Assembly (NCBI RefSeq): GCF_937958975.1 | Contig: NZ_CALGRE010000022.1 | Location: 17,684 to 81,683 of the forward strand | Reading direction: 5' to 3' | Origin: an uncultured Eubacterium sp. | GTDB taxonomy: Bacteria > Bacillota > Clostridia > Lachnospirales > Lachnospiraceae | Length of the DNA: 64,000 nucleotides | In this document: positions 51,002 through 60,563 of the stretch, one piece after another | Numbering within the stretch: position 1 is the stretch's first letter | Layout of the letters: the number at the start of each line of letters is the position of its first letter | Program-made: the position numbers and the translations under genes | The notes under the pieces: generated by a model | What the model saw: the letters and a program-made list of their open reading frames with translations, nothing else | Told to the model about the DNA's origin: nothing | Database searches by the model: none

Positions 51002-51763
51002 ATGCATACAAAAAGAATTATTCCATGCCTTGATGTGAACAATAACCGCGTGGTAAAAGGTACAAATTTTATAAATTTGAGAGATGCCGGAGATCCGGTT
51101 GAAGTGGCGAAAGCATATAATCAGGCTGGAGCAGATGAATTAGTTTTTTTGGATATTACAGCATCATCAGATCACAGGCGAACAGTTGTGGATATGGTAC
51201 GAAAAGTAGCAGAGCAGGTATTTATTCCTTTTACGGTAGGCGGCGGCATTAGGACGGTAGATGATTTTAAAGAGTTATTGAGGGAAGGCGCCGATAAGAT
51301 TTCTATTAATTCAGCGGCAATTATGAATCCAAATCTGATTAGCGAAGCGGCAGATAAATTTGGGAGTCAGTGTGTAGTCGTTGCCATTGATGCTAAGAGA
51401 AGGGAAGATAGTAATGGATGGAATATATTTAAAAATGGTGGTCGCGTAGACATGGGAATTGATGCCGTGGAGTGGGCAATGAAGGCAGATAAACTCGGAG
51501 CAGGAGAAATACTTCTCACAAGTATGGATTGTGATGGTGTAAAACAGGGCTACGATATAGAATTAACAAAAATAATTGCAGATAATGTTTCGATTCCGGT
51601 GATTGCTTCGGGAGGAGCGGGAACAAAGGAACATTTTCACGAGGCACTGACAGAGGGAAATGCAGATGCAGCTCTTGCAGCATCTCTGTTCCATTATAAA
51701 GAACTTGAGATTATGGATTTAAAGCACTATTTAGATGAAAAAGGAGTTGCTGTCAGACTGTAA
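51002..51763 (+). CDS. hisF: Imidazole glycerol phosphate synthase, cyclase subunit
   Basis: A 253-residue TIM barrel, the cyclase half of the HisHF enzyme. It has the N-terminal RIIPCLDVNNNRVVKG with the catalytic Asp11-type residue (CLD), VGGGIRTVDDF, the second catalytic Asp in TSMDCDGVKQGYD, and phosphate-binding ASGGAG. The substrate is PRFAR and the products are IGP and AICAR. The paired hisH is immediately upstream, so the complex is complete. Confidence 0.96.
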   Translation: MHTKRIIPCLDVNNNRVVKGTNFINLRDAGDPVEVAKAYNQAGADELVFLDITASSDHRRTVVDMVRKVAEQVFIPFTVGGGIRTVDDFKELLREGADKISINSAAIMNPNLISEAADKFGSQCVVVAIDAKRREDSNGWNIFKNGGRVDMGIDAVEWAMKADKLGAGEILLTSMDCDGVKQGYDIELTKIIADNVSIPVIASGGAGTKEHFHEALTEGNADAALAASLFHYKELEIMDLKHYLDEKGVAVRL

Positions 51764-51792
51764 TATGGGACAAAAAATACAGCGAATAAAAA

Positions 51793-52668
51793 ATGAAATA
51801 CTATTTTATAATGAATCCCAGCAGCGGAAAATTAAAAAAAAGGAAAATAGAAGATAATATCAGAGATGCCTGTATGAGAAGAGAAGTTCCATATGAGATT
51901 ATTTATACATCAAGAGCAGGAGAGGCGAAACATATAACAGAAAATCTTATTGATGAAGAATGTGTTGTTTTTTCTGTTGGAGGTGACGGAAGTTTAAACG
52001 AAGTTTTGAATGGAGTAGTAGCATCTGACAATAAAATACTTGGGAATATTCCAACAGGCAGTGGAAATGATTTTGACAGGTCTTTAGAAGATTTAGATAC
52101 AGGTATACATTATATTGATGTAGGCAAAATTAATGGAAGATATTTTATTAATGTGGCATGTATTGGCTTGGATGCTGATGTGGCGAATAATCTTTCTATG
52201 ATTCGTTCAAAAAAATGGATACCTGTCACACAGCGTTATAATGCCGGATTAATATTTACATATTTTAAGTATAAATTTAAGAAATTAAATATCAGTATGG
52301 GTGAGACAACAATTAATAATGAGTGTACTATTCTTGCTGTTTGTAATGGGAAATATTATGGCAGTGGATATAAAATAGCGCCTCACGCTATATTGAATGA
52401 TGGGATGTTTGATGTATATATCGTGGAAAGGATGCCAAAACTTTCAATAATCCCGGTTCTGATTAAGTTAATTTGTGGTAAGCACGAAACGGACAGGCAT
52501 GTAAAAAAATATAAGGATTCAAAAATTGTTGTTGATTGTCAAGAGACATATACTTTCAATATAGACGGTGAAATGATAACGTCAAAACACTTTGAATTAG
52601 AGATTGAAAAAAGAGCAGTCAGGATATTCAATGATAAAAAACTTATAAATGAAATACTGGAGGATTAA
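51793..52668 (+). CDS. Diacylglycerol kinase-family lipid kinase (YegS/BmrU type)
   Basis: A 291-residue soluble lipid kinase with the catalytic-domain motifs NPSSGKLKKRK, SVGGDGSLNEVLNG and PTGSGNDFDRSL. It lacks membrane helices, so it belongs with YegS/BmrU/DgkB proteins, not the small integral DgkA type. DgkB recycles diacylglycerol from lipoteichoic acid synthesis in other Firmicutes; this assignment is possible but not shown here. The start is weakly supported (ATG 51793 has no AGGAGG). ung follows after 3 bases. Confidence 0.85.
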   Translation: MKYYFIMNPSSGKLKKRKIEDNIRDACMRREVPYEIIYTSRAGEAKHITENLIDEECVVFSVGGDGSLNEVLNGVVASDNKILGNIPTGSGNDFDRSLEDLDTGIHYIDVGKINGRYFINVACIGLDADVANNLSMIRSKKWIPVTQRYNAGLIFTYFKYKFKKLNISMGETTINNECTILAVCNGKYYGSGYKIAPHAILNDGMFDVYIVERMPKLSIIPVLIKLICGKHETDRHVKKYKDSKIVVDCQETYTFNIDGEMITSKHFELEIEKRAVRIFNDKKLINEILED

Positions 52669-52671
52669 AAA

Positions 52672-53346
52672 ATGGGAATGATTTGTAATGATTGGGTGGA
52701 GCCTTTGAACGCAGAATTTAAAAAGCCTTATTACAGCGACTTATATAAATTTGTTCGGGATGAATATAGTAAGACAGTGGTTTATCCACCGGCAGATGAT
52801 ATTTTTAATGCGTTTCATTTTACACCGTTAAAGGATGTAAAAGTTTTACTGTTGGGACAAGACCCATATCATAATGTGAATCAGGCGCATGGATTGTCAT
52901 TTTCAGTTTTGCCGGGAAATGAAACGCCACCGTCATTAGTCAATATATATCAAGAATTACATGATGATATAGGATGTTATATTCCTAATAATGGTTATTT
53001 GAAAAAATGGGCGGACCAGGGAGTTCTATTATTAAATACAGTCCTCACAGTGAGAGCTCACAGAGCAAACTCACATCAGGGACACGGATGGGAGCAGTTT
53101 ACGGATGCAGTAATTGAGGCTGTGAATGCTCAGGACAGACCAATTGTATATTTTTTATGGGGAAGTCCTGCCAGAAGAAAAAAGGTAATGCTGACAAATC
53201 CGAAACATCTTATATTAGAGGCACCTCATCCAAGTCCTCTCTCTGCATACAGAGGATTTTTTGGATGTAAGCATTTTAGTCAGGCAAATGATTTCCTGAA
53301 AGCGAATGGAGTGGAGCCTATTGATTGGCAGATTGAAAACATATAA
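52672..53346 (+). CDS. ung: Uracil-DNA glycosylase
   Basis: A 224-residue family 1 enzyme that removes uracil from DNA. It has the water-activating loop LLLGQDPYHNVNQAHGLSFS with the catalytic Asp, the NTVLTVRAHRANSHQGHGWE segment (in two parts: NTVLTVRAH, HGWEQF) and the minor-groove loop APHPSPLSAYRGF with the catalytic His. The gene follows the lipid kinase gene by 3 bases. A strong terminator closes this unit. Confidence 0.97.
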   Translation: MGMICNDWVEPLNAEFKKPYYSDLYKFVRDEYSKTVVYPPADDIFNAFHFTPLKDVKVLLLGQDPYHNVNQAHGLSFSVLPGNETPPSLVNIYQELHDDIGCYIPNNGYLKKWADQGVLLLNTVLTVRAHRANSHQGHGWEQFTDAVIEAVNAQDRPIVYFLWGSPARRKKVMLTNPKHLILEAPHPSPLSAYRGFFGCKHFSQANDFLKANGVEPIDWQIENI

Positions 53347-53357
53347 TAGTTATAGAT

Positions 53358-53392
53358 AAAAAACACCATTTTTAGAAATGGTGTTTTTCTTT
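53358..53392 (+). terminator. Terminator after ung
   Basis: AAAACACCATTT / AAATGGTGTTTT stem with a TTAG loop and T-run. Confidence 0.93.
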
Positions 53393-53421
53393 TAGAAAAA
53401 GTAAACATTTTCCAATAAGTA

Positions 53422-53450
53422 TTGACTATAAAAAAATATAAGGGTAGATT
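53422..53450 (+). promoter_or_regulatory. Promoter for the chitinase gene
   Basis: TTGACT at 53422-53427 and TAGATT at 53445-53450 with a 17-base spacer. Confidence 0.6.
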
Positions 53451-53521
53451 TTATATTGAAGAAAAAGGATTTATTTGCGTCGGGGGGCGTAGATAGGATT
53501 CAATATAAGGGAGGTTTATCT

Positions 53522-55834
53522 ATGATTAAAAAGAAACTAATTTCAGCTTTATTGGCTTTAGTAATGGTTTGTACATTACTACCAATGAATTTACCAGTGG
53601 CAAAGGCAGCTACAACGTCAGACCCTGGAAGAAGGGTTGTCGGATATCTGCCGTCATACAGAATGGGTACAGTTAATTCGATTGACTTTTCAGCGTTAAC
53701 ACATTGTAACCTGTCATTTATGACTTATAGTAATGGAACACTGACATCAGGTTTTTCGGCAGGAGATGTGCAGACAATTGTAAGTAAATGTCATGCAAAT
53801 GGAGTGAAGGCATTAATAGCTGTAGGAGGTTGGAATGGTTTTAATACCAGTGATGGTCCATTCACAACAGCGGCAAAAAGAACTTCATTTGTAAATCAAT
53901 TGATGAATTATGTAAATACATATAATCTTGATGGTGTGGATTTAGATTTAGAAGTAACAGATGCCGGTGTATGGAACAATTTTGATGCACTTGTTTCTGA
54001 ATTATCATCCAGATTAAAAGCCAGCGGTAAGCTTCTTACAATGGCAGTAGGAACATGGTTTACAGGAGGAATACAGAATAGTACATATCAGTATTTCGAT
54101 TTTCTGAATTTAATGTCATATGATTATAATCAGAGCGGAACAGGTGAGGTTGCCCCTTGGAGCCAGATTTATGATATGATTTCATATTATGGCTCAAGAG
54201 GAGTGAGTAACGACAAATTAGTTATCGGCGTTCCGTTTTATGGATATGGAGCTGGGGGAACAGCATACACATATGCAGAAATGGTAGGTTCCAATGCAGC
54301 AAATGCTAATTTGGATTATGCGAATGGCGTATATTATAACGGAATGAGTACAATCAGAAAAAAAGCAGAATATAGCAAGAGTTATGGTGGAACAATGATT
54401 TGGGAGATTGGACAGGATTCCTACTCATCTTATTCTTTACTTGGAGTAATTAAGGATGTTATGGGTTCTGGAAGCTCACAGCCACAGACAACAAAGGCAC
54501 CTTCCACTAATATCCCGGCAGGTTTTACAAGTGCAATACAAAATGATTGGGTTACATCAGGAAACTGGGGATGCTATTTTGGAAATTGGAGTGGTTCAGC
54601 TACAGGTGCTTATAAAGGTGGAAATGGAACACCGTATCAGCTTTATGTAGAAAATGCAAATGTTGGTGTGCCATGGTTGATTCAGGCAAGATATGATACT
54701 AATGTTGTTGCAGGGCATAAATATAAGGTGACGGTAAATGTAACATCGGACAAAGCAGGAAACATCGGTATTAAGGAAGATATTTCAAATGCGTCAACAG
54801 ACCAGGCTTATCATGATATTCGTGTAGGCTCCAATACGATTACAGCAACGTTTGATGTCACATCAAATCAGATGAGAGTAATGTTTGAGTTGGGTAATGG
54901 TATTCAACCTGGGACAACTCTTACATTTAATAGTATAAAAATAGAAGATTTGACTGGAACAGAAGTGACAACAGCTCCAGATACACAGGAAACCACAGAG
55001 TCACAGCAGCCGGGTACACAGCCAATCGAGGTAATTGGACATGTAATTTCCAGTAAAGAAAATAATACAATTACAGTAGTGTGGGGACAGAGTGAACAGC
55101 AAATTGCAAATGGACAGAAATATAATGTTTATGTGGATGGTGTATTAAAGCTCAGTGGAGTAGAGTGTGCAGAGCATGTAATTTCCGGTATTGCCGGTGG
55201 AAATCACACGGTTAAAATAACAGCAGTATTAAATGGCAAAGAGAGTACAGGTGTTACAGGAGATATTAATGTGGCAGGCGGAGCAGCTGTGGAAACAACA
55301 ACACAGACACCGGAGACAGAAGAACAGGCTGCATCTAATATTGAGATTAACGGATGTCAGATTAGTACAACAAAAGAAGGATATAGAGTGGTATATTCTG
55401 TAAACAAAGGCAGTGATATTGAAAGCTTTGGATTAGTGTATGGTTTAGCTTCATCAACTAATATGGCAGAAATGGTGGTTAATTCAACAAATAGCTTAGT
55501 ACATGATTATCCTGCTACTAATACAGGTAAAGTCGATGTGAATTACAGTGGAAAGAATAATTATGAAAGCTATGCAATGACAATGACACTTGTGAAAACA
55601 GCAGAATTTTATAATTCAGAAATTTATGTGAGAGCATATATGAAGATGAAAGATGGAACATATAAGTATAGTGCAGTAAAATCTTTGACAGTATATGATA
55701 TTGCAGATAATTTATATAGTAATAAAAAGATGACAAACAAAGCTGGGCATGATTATCTTTTCGATAATATTTTATCAGTAGTAAATCCTTCATATAATGC
55801 GATTGACTTTGATTGGAAAAATATATTTGCATAA
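53522..55834 (+). CDS. Secreted multidomain GH18 chitinase-like protein
   Basis: A 770-residue protein. After a signal peptide (about 1-30) comes a GH18 barrel to about 320 with DGVDLDLE, in which Glu144 is the catalytic acid; the motif DxxDxDxE is complete. A Thr-rich linker leads to a module (about 335-480) with GNWGCYFGNWSG that resembles the carbohydrate-binding-like module of the 5072 protein. A Fn3-like domain (about 500-590) and a C-terminal domain (about 605-770) follow. GH18 enzymes cleave chitin or, in some cases, N-glycan cores (endo-N-acetylglucosaminidase); this is not resolved. No sortase or S-layer motif is visible. ATG 53522 follows GGGAGG. Confidence 0.88.
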   Translation: MIKKKLISALLALVMVCTLLPMNLPVAKAATTSDPGRRVVGYLPSYRMGTVNSIDFSALTHCNLSFMTYSNGTLTSGFSAGDVQTIVSKCHANGVKALIAVGGWNGFNTSDGPFTTAAKRTSFVNQLMNYVNTYNLDGVDLDLEVTDAGVWNNFDALVSELSSRLKASGKLLTMAVGTWFTGGIQNSTYQYFDFLNLMSYDYNQSGTGEVAPWSQIYDMISYYGSRGVSNDKLVIGVPFYGYGAGGTAYTYAEMVGSNAANANLDYANGVYYNGMSTIRKKAEYSKSYGGTMIWEIGQDSYSSYSLLGVIKDVMGSGSSQPQTTKAPSTNIPAGFTSAIQNDWVTSGNWGCYFGNWSGSATGAYKGGNGTPYQLYVENANVGVPWLIQARYDTNVVAGHKYKVTVNVTSDKAGNIGIKEDISNASTDQAYHDIRVGSNTITATFDVTSNQMRVMFELGNGIQPGTTLTFNSIKIEDLTGTEVTTAPDTQETTESQQPGTQPIEVIGHVISSKENNTITVVWGQSEQQIANGQKYNVYVDGVLKLSGVECAEHVISGIAGGNHTVKITAVLNGKESTGVTGDINVAGGAAVETTTQTPETEEQAASNIEINGCQISTTKEGYRVVYSVNKGSDIESFGLVYGLASSTNMAEMVVNSTNSLVHDYPATNTGKVDVNYSGKNNYESYAMTMTLVKTAEFYNSEIYVRAYMKMKDGTYKYSAVKSLTVYDIADNLYSNKKMTNKAGHDYLFDNILSVVNPSYNAIDFDWKNIFA

Positions 55835-55879
55835 TAAATAATTATATAGGTTATGCATTGAATATTAATAACTGATAAT

Positions 55880-55914
55880 AAAAACAGGATTGACAAAAGT
55901 CAATCCTGTTTTTT
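55880..55914 (+). terminator. Bidirectional terminator
   Basis: AAAACAGGATTGAC / GTCAATCCTGTTTT stem with an AAAA loop and T-run on the plus strand; A-rich on the other side, so it may also serve the minus-strand gene ending at 55934. Confidence 0.9.
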
Positions 55915-55933
55915 ATGTTATCTATAAATATGT

Positions 55934-58900
55934 CTATTCTTGCTTTATTTTTTTATTTGCTGTTGCGAGCATTAATTTAATACGGTTTAATTGATTCACT
56001 TCGCTGGCTCCGGGGTCATAGTCTACAGCAACGATATTTGCATCAGGATTCATTGCACGGAGTTTTTTAATCACACCTTTTCCGACAATATGATTTGGAA
56101 GACAGGCAAATGGCTGAGTACAGATAATGTTTGGAACATCATCATGAATCAGATGTAACATTTCACCGGTAAGGAACCATCCCTCACCGGTCTGGTTTCC
56201 AATAGAAACTACTTTTTCAGCCATTTTACTCATTTCCCATATATCAGATGTAGGGGTAAAGTGTTTACTCTTAATTAATGCTTTTTTTGCCGAATTTCGC
56301 ATCCATTCAATAGCGCTGATTCCTAAGTTGTTTATACGGACGGATTTCTTGTCAAAACCTAAATTTTCATATTTAAACGTTGCATTTCTAAATCCATATA
56401 AGAAGAAGTCAATCAGGTCGGGCATGACAGCCTCTGCCCCTTCAGCTTCAAGTAATTGAACCAGATTATTGTTAGCAGTAGGAGAGAACTTAACTAAGAT
56501 TTCGCCTACAATACCAACTCTTGGCTTTTTAATATTTTGAACCGGAATTGCATCAAACTCTTCTACGATTTTTTTCATATTATGCTTAAAACGTCGAATA
56601 CCAAATTTTTTATCAGCCAGTTCCCTGCATAGTTTATATTCCCATTTTTTGTGCAGTGCATCTGTTTCACCTTCGTTCATTTCATATGGGCGGGTTCTGT
56701 AAACGACTCTCATAAATAAATCCCCATATAAAACAGCCTCCACAGCTTTGACTGCAAATTTCGGAGTGATTTTAAAACCGCTATTTTTTTCAAGTCCCTG
56801 TAGACTGAGTGAGAGAACAGGAATATGTCCCATCCCTGCCTTTTCTAATGCACGCCGGATAAATCCTATATAATTTGTTGCCCGGCAGCCACCACCGGTT
56901 TGTGTGATAATAACAGCAGTTTTATTCAAATCATATTTACCCGAAAGTAGTGATTCCATAATCTGCCCAACAACAATCAGAGAAGGATAGCAGGCATCGT
57001 TATTTACATATTTTAATCCCATATCTACACAGGATTTATTGCTCTCCATAACTTCAAAATTATATCCACATGAATTGAGTGCAGCTTGTAGCATTGTGAA
57101 ATGGATTGGACTCATTTGTGGCGTCAAAATTGTGTACTTGTCATCATACATTTGTTTTGTAAATTCAACTTTATTAATCGAGGATGGCTGAATATAGCGC
57201 TCAAAATGTTTTTCGCTTCGAACTCTTATAGCAGCGAGAAGTGAACGAATCCTGATTCTTGCAGCTCCCAGATTATTTACTTCATCAATTTTGAGAACTG
57301 TGTATATTTTTCCGGATTTTGTTAAAATGTCACTGACGCAGTCTGTAGTAACAGCATCTAACCCACATCCGAAACTATTCAACTGGACTAAATCTAAATC
57401 ATCCCTTGTTTTTACAAAGTTGGCAGCTTTATAAAGCCTTGAATGGTACATCCATTGGTCAGAAACGATTAAAGGTCTCTCAACTTCCGCAAGATGTGAC
57501 ACAGAGTCTTCTGTAAGAACCGCGAGTCCGTAGGAATTAATCATTTCCGGTATACCATGGTTAATCTCAGGATCGACATGATACGGACGGCCGGCGAGAA
57601 CGATACCGCGTCTGCCGGTTTTTTCCATGTATTTTAATGTTTCTTCCCCTTTCTTTGCCATATCCTCTCGGGAAGCGATAAGTTCGTTCCAGGCAAGATG
57701 AGCAGCAGTTTTTAATTCTGTTTCAGGAATATGGAATGTTTTTGAAAATTCTTCCACAAGCCTTGTAGTAATTGTATCTTCGTTTGTGAGAGCCATAAAA
57801 GGATTCATAAAGTGAATCGATGAATCTTCCAATTCTTCCACGTTATTTTTAATGTTTTCGGCATACGATGTAACGATTGGGCAGTTATAATGATTGTTTG
57901 CATCCGGTGTTTCATTTCTCTCATATGGAATGCAAGGATAGAATATGAATTTTGCACCATTTTGTAATAACCATGCAATATGCCCATGAACTAATTTAGC
58001 CGGATAACATTCGGATTCGCTAGGAATGGATTCGATACCCATCTCATAAATCTTATGAGAAGATTCAGGGGAGAGCATAACGCTGTAACCCAATTCTTTG
58101 AAAAATGTTGCCCAAAACGGAAAGTTTTCGTACATGTTTAGGACTCGGGGAATGCCTACAATACCTCGTGGGGCTGTTTTAGCATCTAAGGGTTCGTATC
58201 CAAACATTCTCTGCATTTTATACTCAAACAGATTTGGTATATTTTCTTTATTTTTTTGTCCACCAATTCCTTTTTCACATCGGTTTCCACTGATAAAGCG
58301 GCGACCATCAGAAAATTTGTTGATTGTCAAAAGGCAGGAGTTGGTACAGCCTTTACATCGGGTCATAGAAGTATCATAAGAAAAAGCCTCTAATTCTTTT
58401 AGGCTTAGCATGGTAGTGCTCTCGCCGTGAAAACGCTCTCTTGCAATGAGAGCAGCGCCAAAAGCGCCCATTATACCTGCAATATCAGGTCTGATAGCTT
58501 TGCAGTCAGCGACTTTTTCAAAACTTCTGAGAACAGCATCATTATAGAAAGTACCGCCTTGAACGACAACTTTTCTTCCTAAACCTTTCGCATCTGTTAT
58601 TTTGATAACCTTGTAGAGTGCATTTTTTATAACGGAATAAGCCAGACCGGAAGAAATATCTGCAACGCTGGCTCCTTCTTTTTGTGCCTGTTTTACATTT
58701 GAATTCATAAACACGGTACATCTTGTGCCAAGGTCTGTAGGATTTGTGGCGAATAGCGCTTCTTTTGCGAAATCCTGTACTGTAAAGTTTAAAGATTTGG
58801 CAAAAGTTTCAATAAAGGAGCCACATCCGGAAGAACAGGCTTCATTTAACTGGACACTGTCTACAGAATTGTTTTTAATTTTAATACATTTCATATCCTG

Positions 58901-60169
58901 TCCACCGATATCCAGAATACAGTCTACCTGTGGTTCGAAAAATGCGGCGGCATAGTAATGCGCAACTGTTTCAACTTCTCCCTCATCTAAAAGAAGCGCC
59001 TCTTTGATTAGAGCTTCTCCATATCCGGTAGAGCAGGAACGCACAATTTTAGCATCATCTGGTAATTTCGCATAAATATCTTTCACAGCATTAATAATAG
59101 TCTGTAAAGGGTTTCCGTTATTTCCGCTGTAGAAAGAATATAGAAGTGTACCATCTTCCCCGACTAAGGCAGCTTTTGTTGTAGTAGAGCCGGAATCAAT
59201 ACCGAGAAAACAATTGCCACTGTAGGCAGATAAATCTCCTTTTTTAACAGTTGCCTTGTTATGACGTTCTATAAAGGCGTCATATTCCTGTTGATTATGA
59301 AATAATGGGTCAAGACGTTTGATTTCCATAGACATTTTGACCCCTTTAGATAACTGTTCATGTAAATCAGAAATATTGACTCTTACGTTTGTATTGTGAT
59401 TTAATGCCGCACCGGTAGCTGCAAAAAGATGGGAATGTTCCGGAGCAACGATATGTTCATCATCTAATTTTAATGTTCTAATAAATGCATTTTTTAGTTC
59501 AGGTAAAAAGTGAAGCGGACCACCAAGGAATGCAACGGTTCCCCTGATTGGTTTACCACATGCGAGACCTGAGATTGTTTGATTTACCACTGCCTGAAAA
59601 ATGGAAGCTGCTAAATCTTCTTTTGTAGCACCTTCGTTTATCAATGGCTGAATATCAGTTTTGGCAAAAACACCACACCTTGCAGCGATTGGATAGATTG
59701 CCTGATAATTTTTTGCATATTCATTCAGACCTGAGGCATCTGTTTGTAAAAGAGATGCCATCTGGTCGATAAACGAACCTGTACCTCCGGCACAGATTCC
59801 ATTCATGCGCTGTTCAATACCGTTTGTAAAATAAATGATTTTTGCATCCTCTCCACCAAGCTCGATAGCAACATCGGTTTGTGGAGCATAATTTTCAAGT
59901 GCAGATGCAACGGCAACAACTTCCTGTACAAAAGGCACTTTTAAGTGGTTTGATAACGCAAGTCCACCGGAACCGGTAATCATTGGAGCAAGCTCGATAT
60001 TTCCTAATTTGTCCTGAGCTTTCTCTAATAAAGAAACTAAAGTTTCCTGGATATTTGCGTAATGTCTTTCATAGTCTGAAAAGATTAAATTATTTTTCTG
60101 GTCTAATATTGCGATTTTTACTGTTGTAGAACCAATATCGATACCAAGACTGTAATAATTATTATTCAT
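55934..60169 (-). CDS. Acyl-CoA dehydratase activase-related protein (giant)
   Basis: A 1411-residue protein. Residues 1 to about 270 and 320 to about 585 are two BadF/BcrA-type ATPase domains: LGIDIGSTTVKIAIL and FLGIDSGSTTTKAALVG are the nucleotide motifs, and CAGGTGSFIDQ and CSSGCGSFIET carry the cluster-binding Cys. The rest (about 640-1400) belongs to the large DUF2229/HgdB-like region with many Cys. Family relatives activate 2-hydroxyacyl-CoA dehydratases by ATP-driven electron transfer. This fused form is widespread in Clostridia with unknown physiological role. No dehydratase gene is adjacent. GGAGG lies upstream of ATG 60169 on the minus strand. Confidence 0.9.
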   Translation of the reverse strand: MNNNYYSLGIDIGSTTVKIAILDQKNNLIFSDYERHYANIQETLVSLLEKAQDKLGNIELAPMITGSGGLALSNHLKVPFVQEVVAVASALENYAPQTDVAIELGGEDAKIIYFTNGIEQRMNGICAGGTGSFIDQMASLLQTDASGLNEYAKNYQAIYPIAARCGVFAKTDIQPLINEGATKEDLAASIFQAVVNQTISGLACGKPIRGTVAFLGGPLHFLPELKNAFIRTLKLDDEHIVAPEHSHLFAATGAALNHNTNVRVNISDLHEQLSKGVKMSMEIKRLDPLFHNQQEYDAFIERHNKATVKKGDLSAYSGNCFLGIDSGSTTTKAALVGEDGTLLYSFYSGNNGNPLQTIINAVKDIYAKLPDDAKIVRSCSTGYGEALIKEALLLDEGEVETVAHYYAAAFFEPQVDCILDIGGQDMKCIKIKNNSVDSVQLNEACSSGCGSFIETFAKSLNFTVQDFAKEALFATNPTDLGTRCTVFMNSNVKQAQKEGASVADISSGLAYSVIKNALYKVIKITDAKGLGRKVVVQGGTFYNDAVLRSFEKVADCKAIRPDIAGIMGAFGAALIARERFHGESTTMLSLKELEAFSYDTSMTRCKGCTNSCLLTINKFSDGRRFISGNRCEKGIGGQKNKENIPNLFEYKMQRMFGYEPLDAKTAPRGIVGIPRVLNMYENFPFWATFFKELGYSVMLSPESSHKIYEMGIESIPSESECYPAKLVHGHIAWLLQNGAKFIFYPCIPYERNETPDANNHYNCPIVTSYAENIKNNVEELEDSSIHFMNPFMALTNEDTITTRLVEEFSKTFHIPETELKTAAHLAWNELIASREDMAKKGEETLKYMEKTGRRGIVLAGRPYHVDPEINHGIPEMINSYGLAVLTEDSVSHLAEVERPLIVSDQWMYHSRLYKAANFVKTRDDLDLVQLNSFGCGLDAVTTDCVSDILTKSGKIYTVLKIDEVNNLGAARIRIRSLLAAIRVRSEKHFERYIQPSSINKVEFTKQMYDDKYTILTPQMSPIHFTMLQAALNSCGYNFEVMESNKSCVDMGLKYVNNDACYPSLIVVGQIMESLLSGKYDLNKTAVIITQTGGGCRATNYIGFIRRALEKAGMGHIPVLSLSLQGLEKNSGFKITPKFAVKAVEAVLYGDLFMRVVYRTRPYEMNEGETDALHKKWEYKLCRELADKKFGIRRFKHNMKKIVEEFDAIPVQNIKKPRVGIVGEILVKFSPTANNNLVQLLEAEGAEAVMPDLIDFFLYGFRNATFKYENLGFDKKSVRINNLGISAIEWMRNSAKKALIKSKHFTPTSDIWEMSKMAEKVVSIGNQTGEGWFLTGEMLHLIHDDVPNIICTQPFACLPNHIVGKGVIKKLRAMNPDANIVAVDYDPGASEVNQLNRIKLMLATANKKIKQE

Positions 60170-60253
60170 TATTGCCTCCGATTCATCTATAAAAAGATAA
60201 TAATATTCAAAAAAAGAGTGTTTTCGATATTTTTCATCAAAAACGACTTCTTA

Positions 60254-60282
60254 TTATAATATAAAAAAAATAAAAAAACAAC
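60254..60282 (-). promoter_or_regulatory. Promoter for the activase-related gene
   Basis: On the minus strand TTGTTT (60277-60282) and TATAAT (60254-60259) with a 17-base spacer. Confidence 0.65.
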
Positions 60283-60383
60283 TAAACAACCTTTTACACA
60301 TAAAGGAAAGTGGTGAAAAAAATGTGAAATATTAAAAATGTGTTTAGGATGATTAAAAAAACAAATTTGAATAAGAAAGTTGT

Positions 60384-60412
60384 TTGACAAACAGTATGAC
60401 AGAATTTATACT
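60384..60412 (+). promoter_or_regulatory. Promoter for the rhomboid-like gene
   Basis: TTGACA at 60384-60389 and TATACT at 60407-60412 with a 17-base spacer; one of the strongest in the window. The leader is about 145 bases. Confidence 0.85.
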
Positions 60413-60563
60413 GTAATTTGGATTACTAAGGATGTTAAAGTATATGTATATAGAATTTATAGATAGAACAAATTGCCTATGGAATATTTATGAAAAGAAA
60501 GATACTTTTGTTCATAATCAGCAGAGCAGGTTTTTGCAAAGAATATAATTTAGGAGAATTGAT

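Larger units (their letters stand above)
60170..60563 (+). other. 394-base AT-rich intergenic region between divergent genes
   Basis: It holds two divergent promoters, one for each flanking gene, described separately. I see no gene: the only frame (60187-60390 on the minus strand) is a Phe/Ile/Asn-rich product with no ribosome binding site. Both leaders are long (about 80 and 140 bases), so post-transcriptional control is possible. Confidence 0.6.

Noticed and set aside
60187..60390. Open frame of 67 residues on the minus strand upstream of the activase gene
   Set aside because: No ribosome binding site, Phe/Ile/Asn-rich product, and the region holds the promoter and leader of the activase gene.
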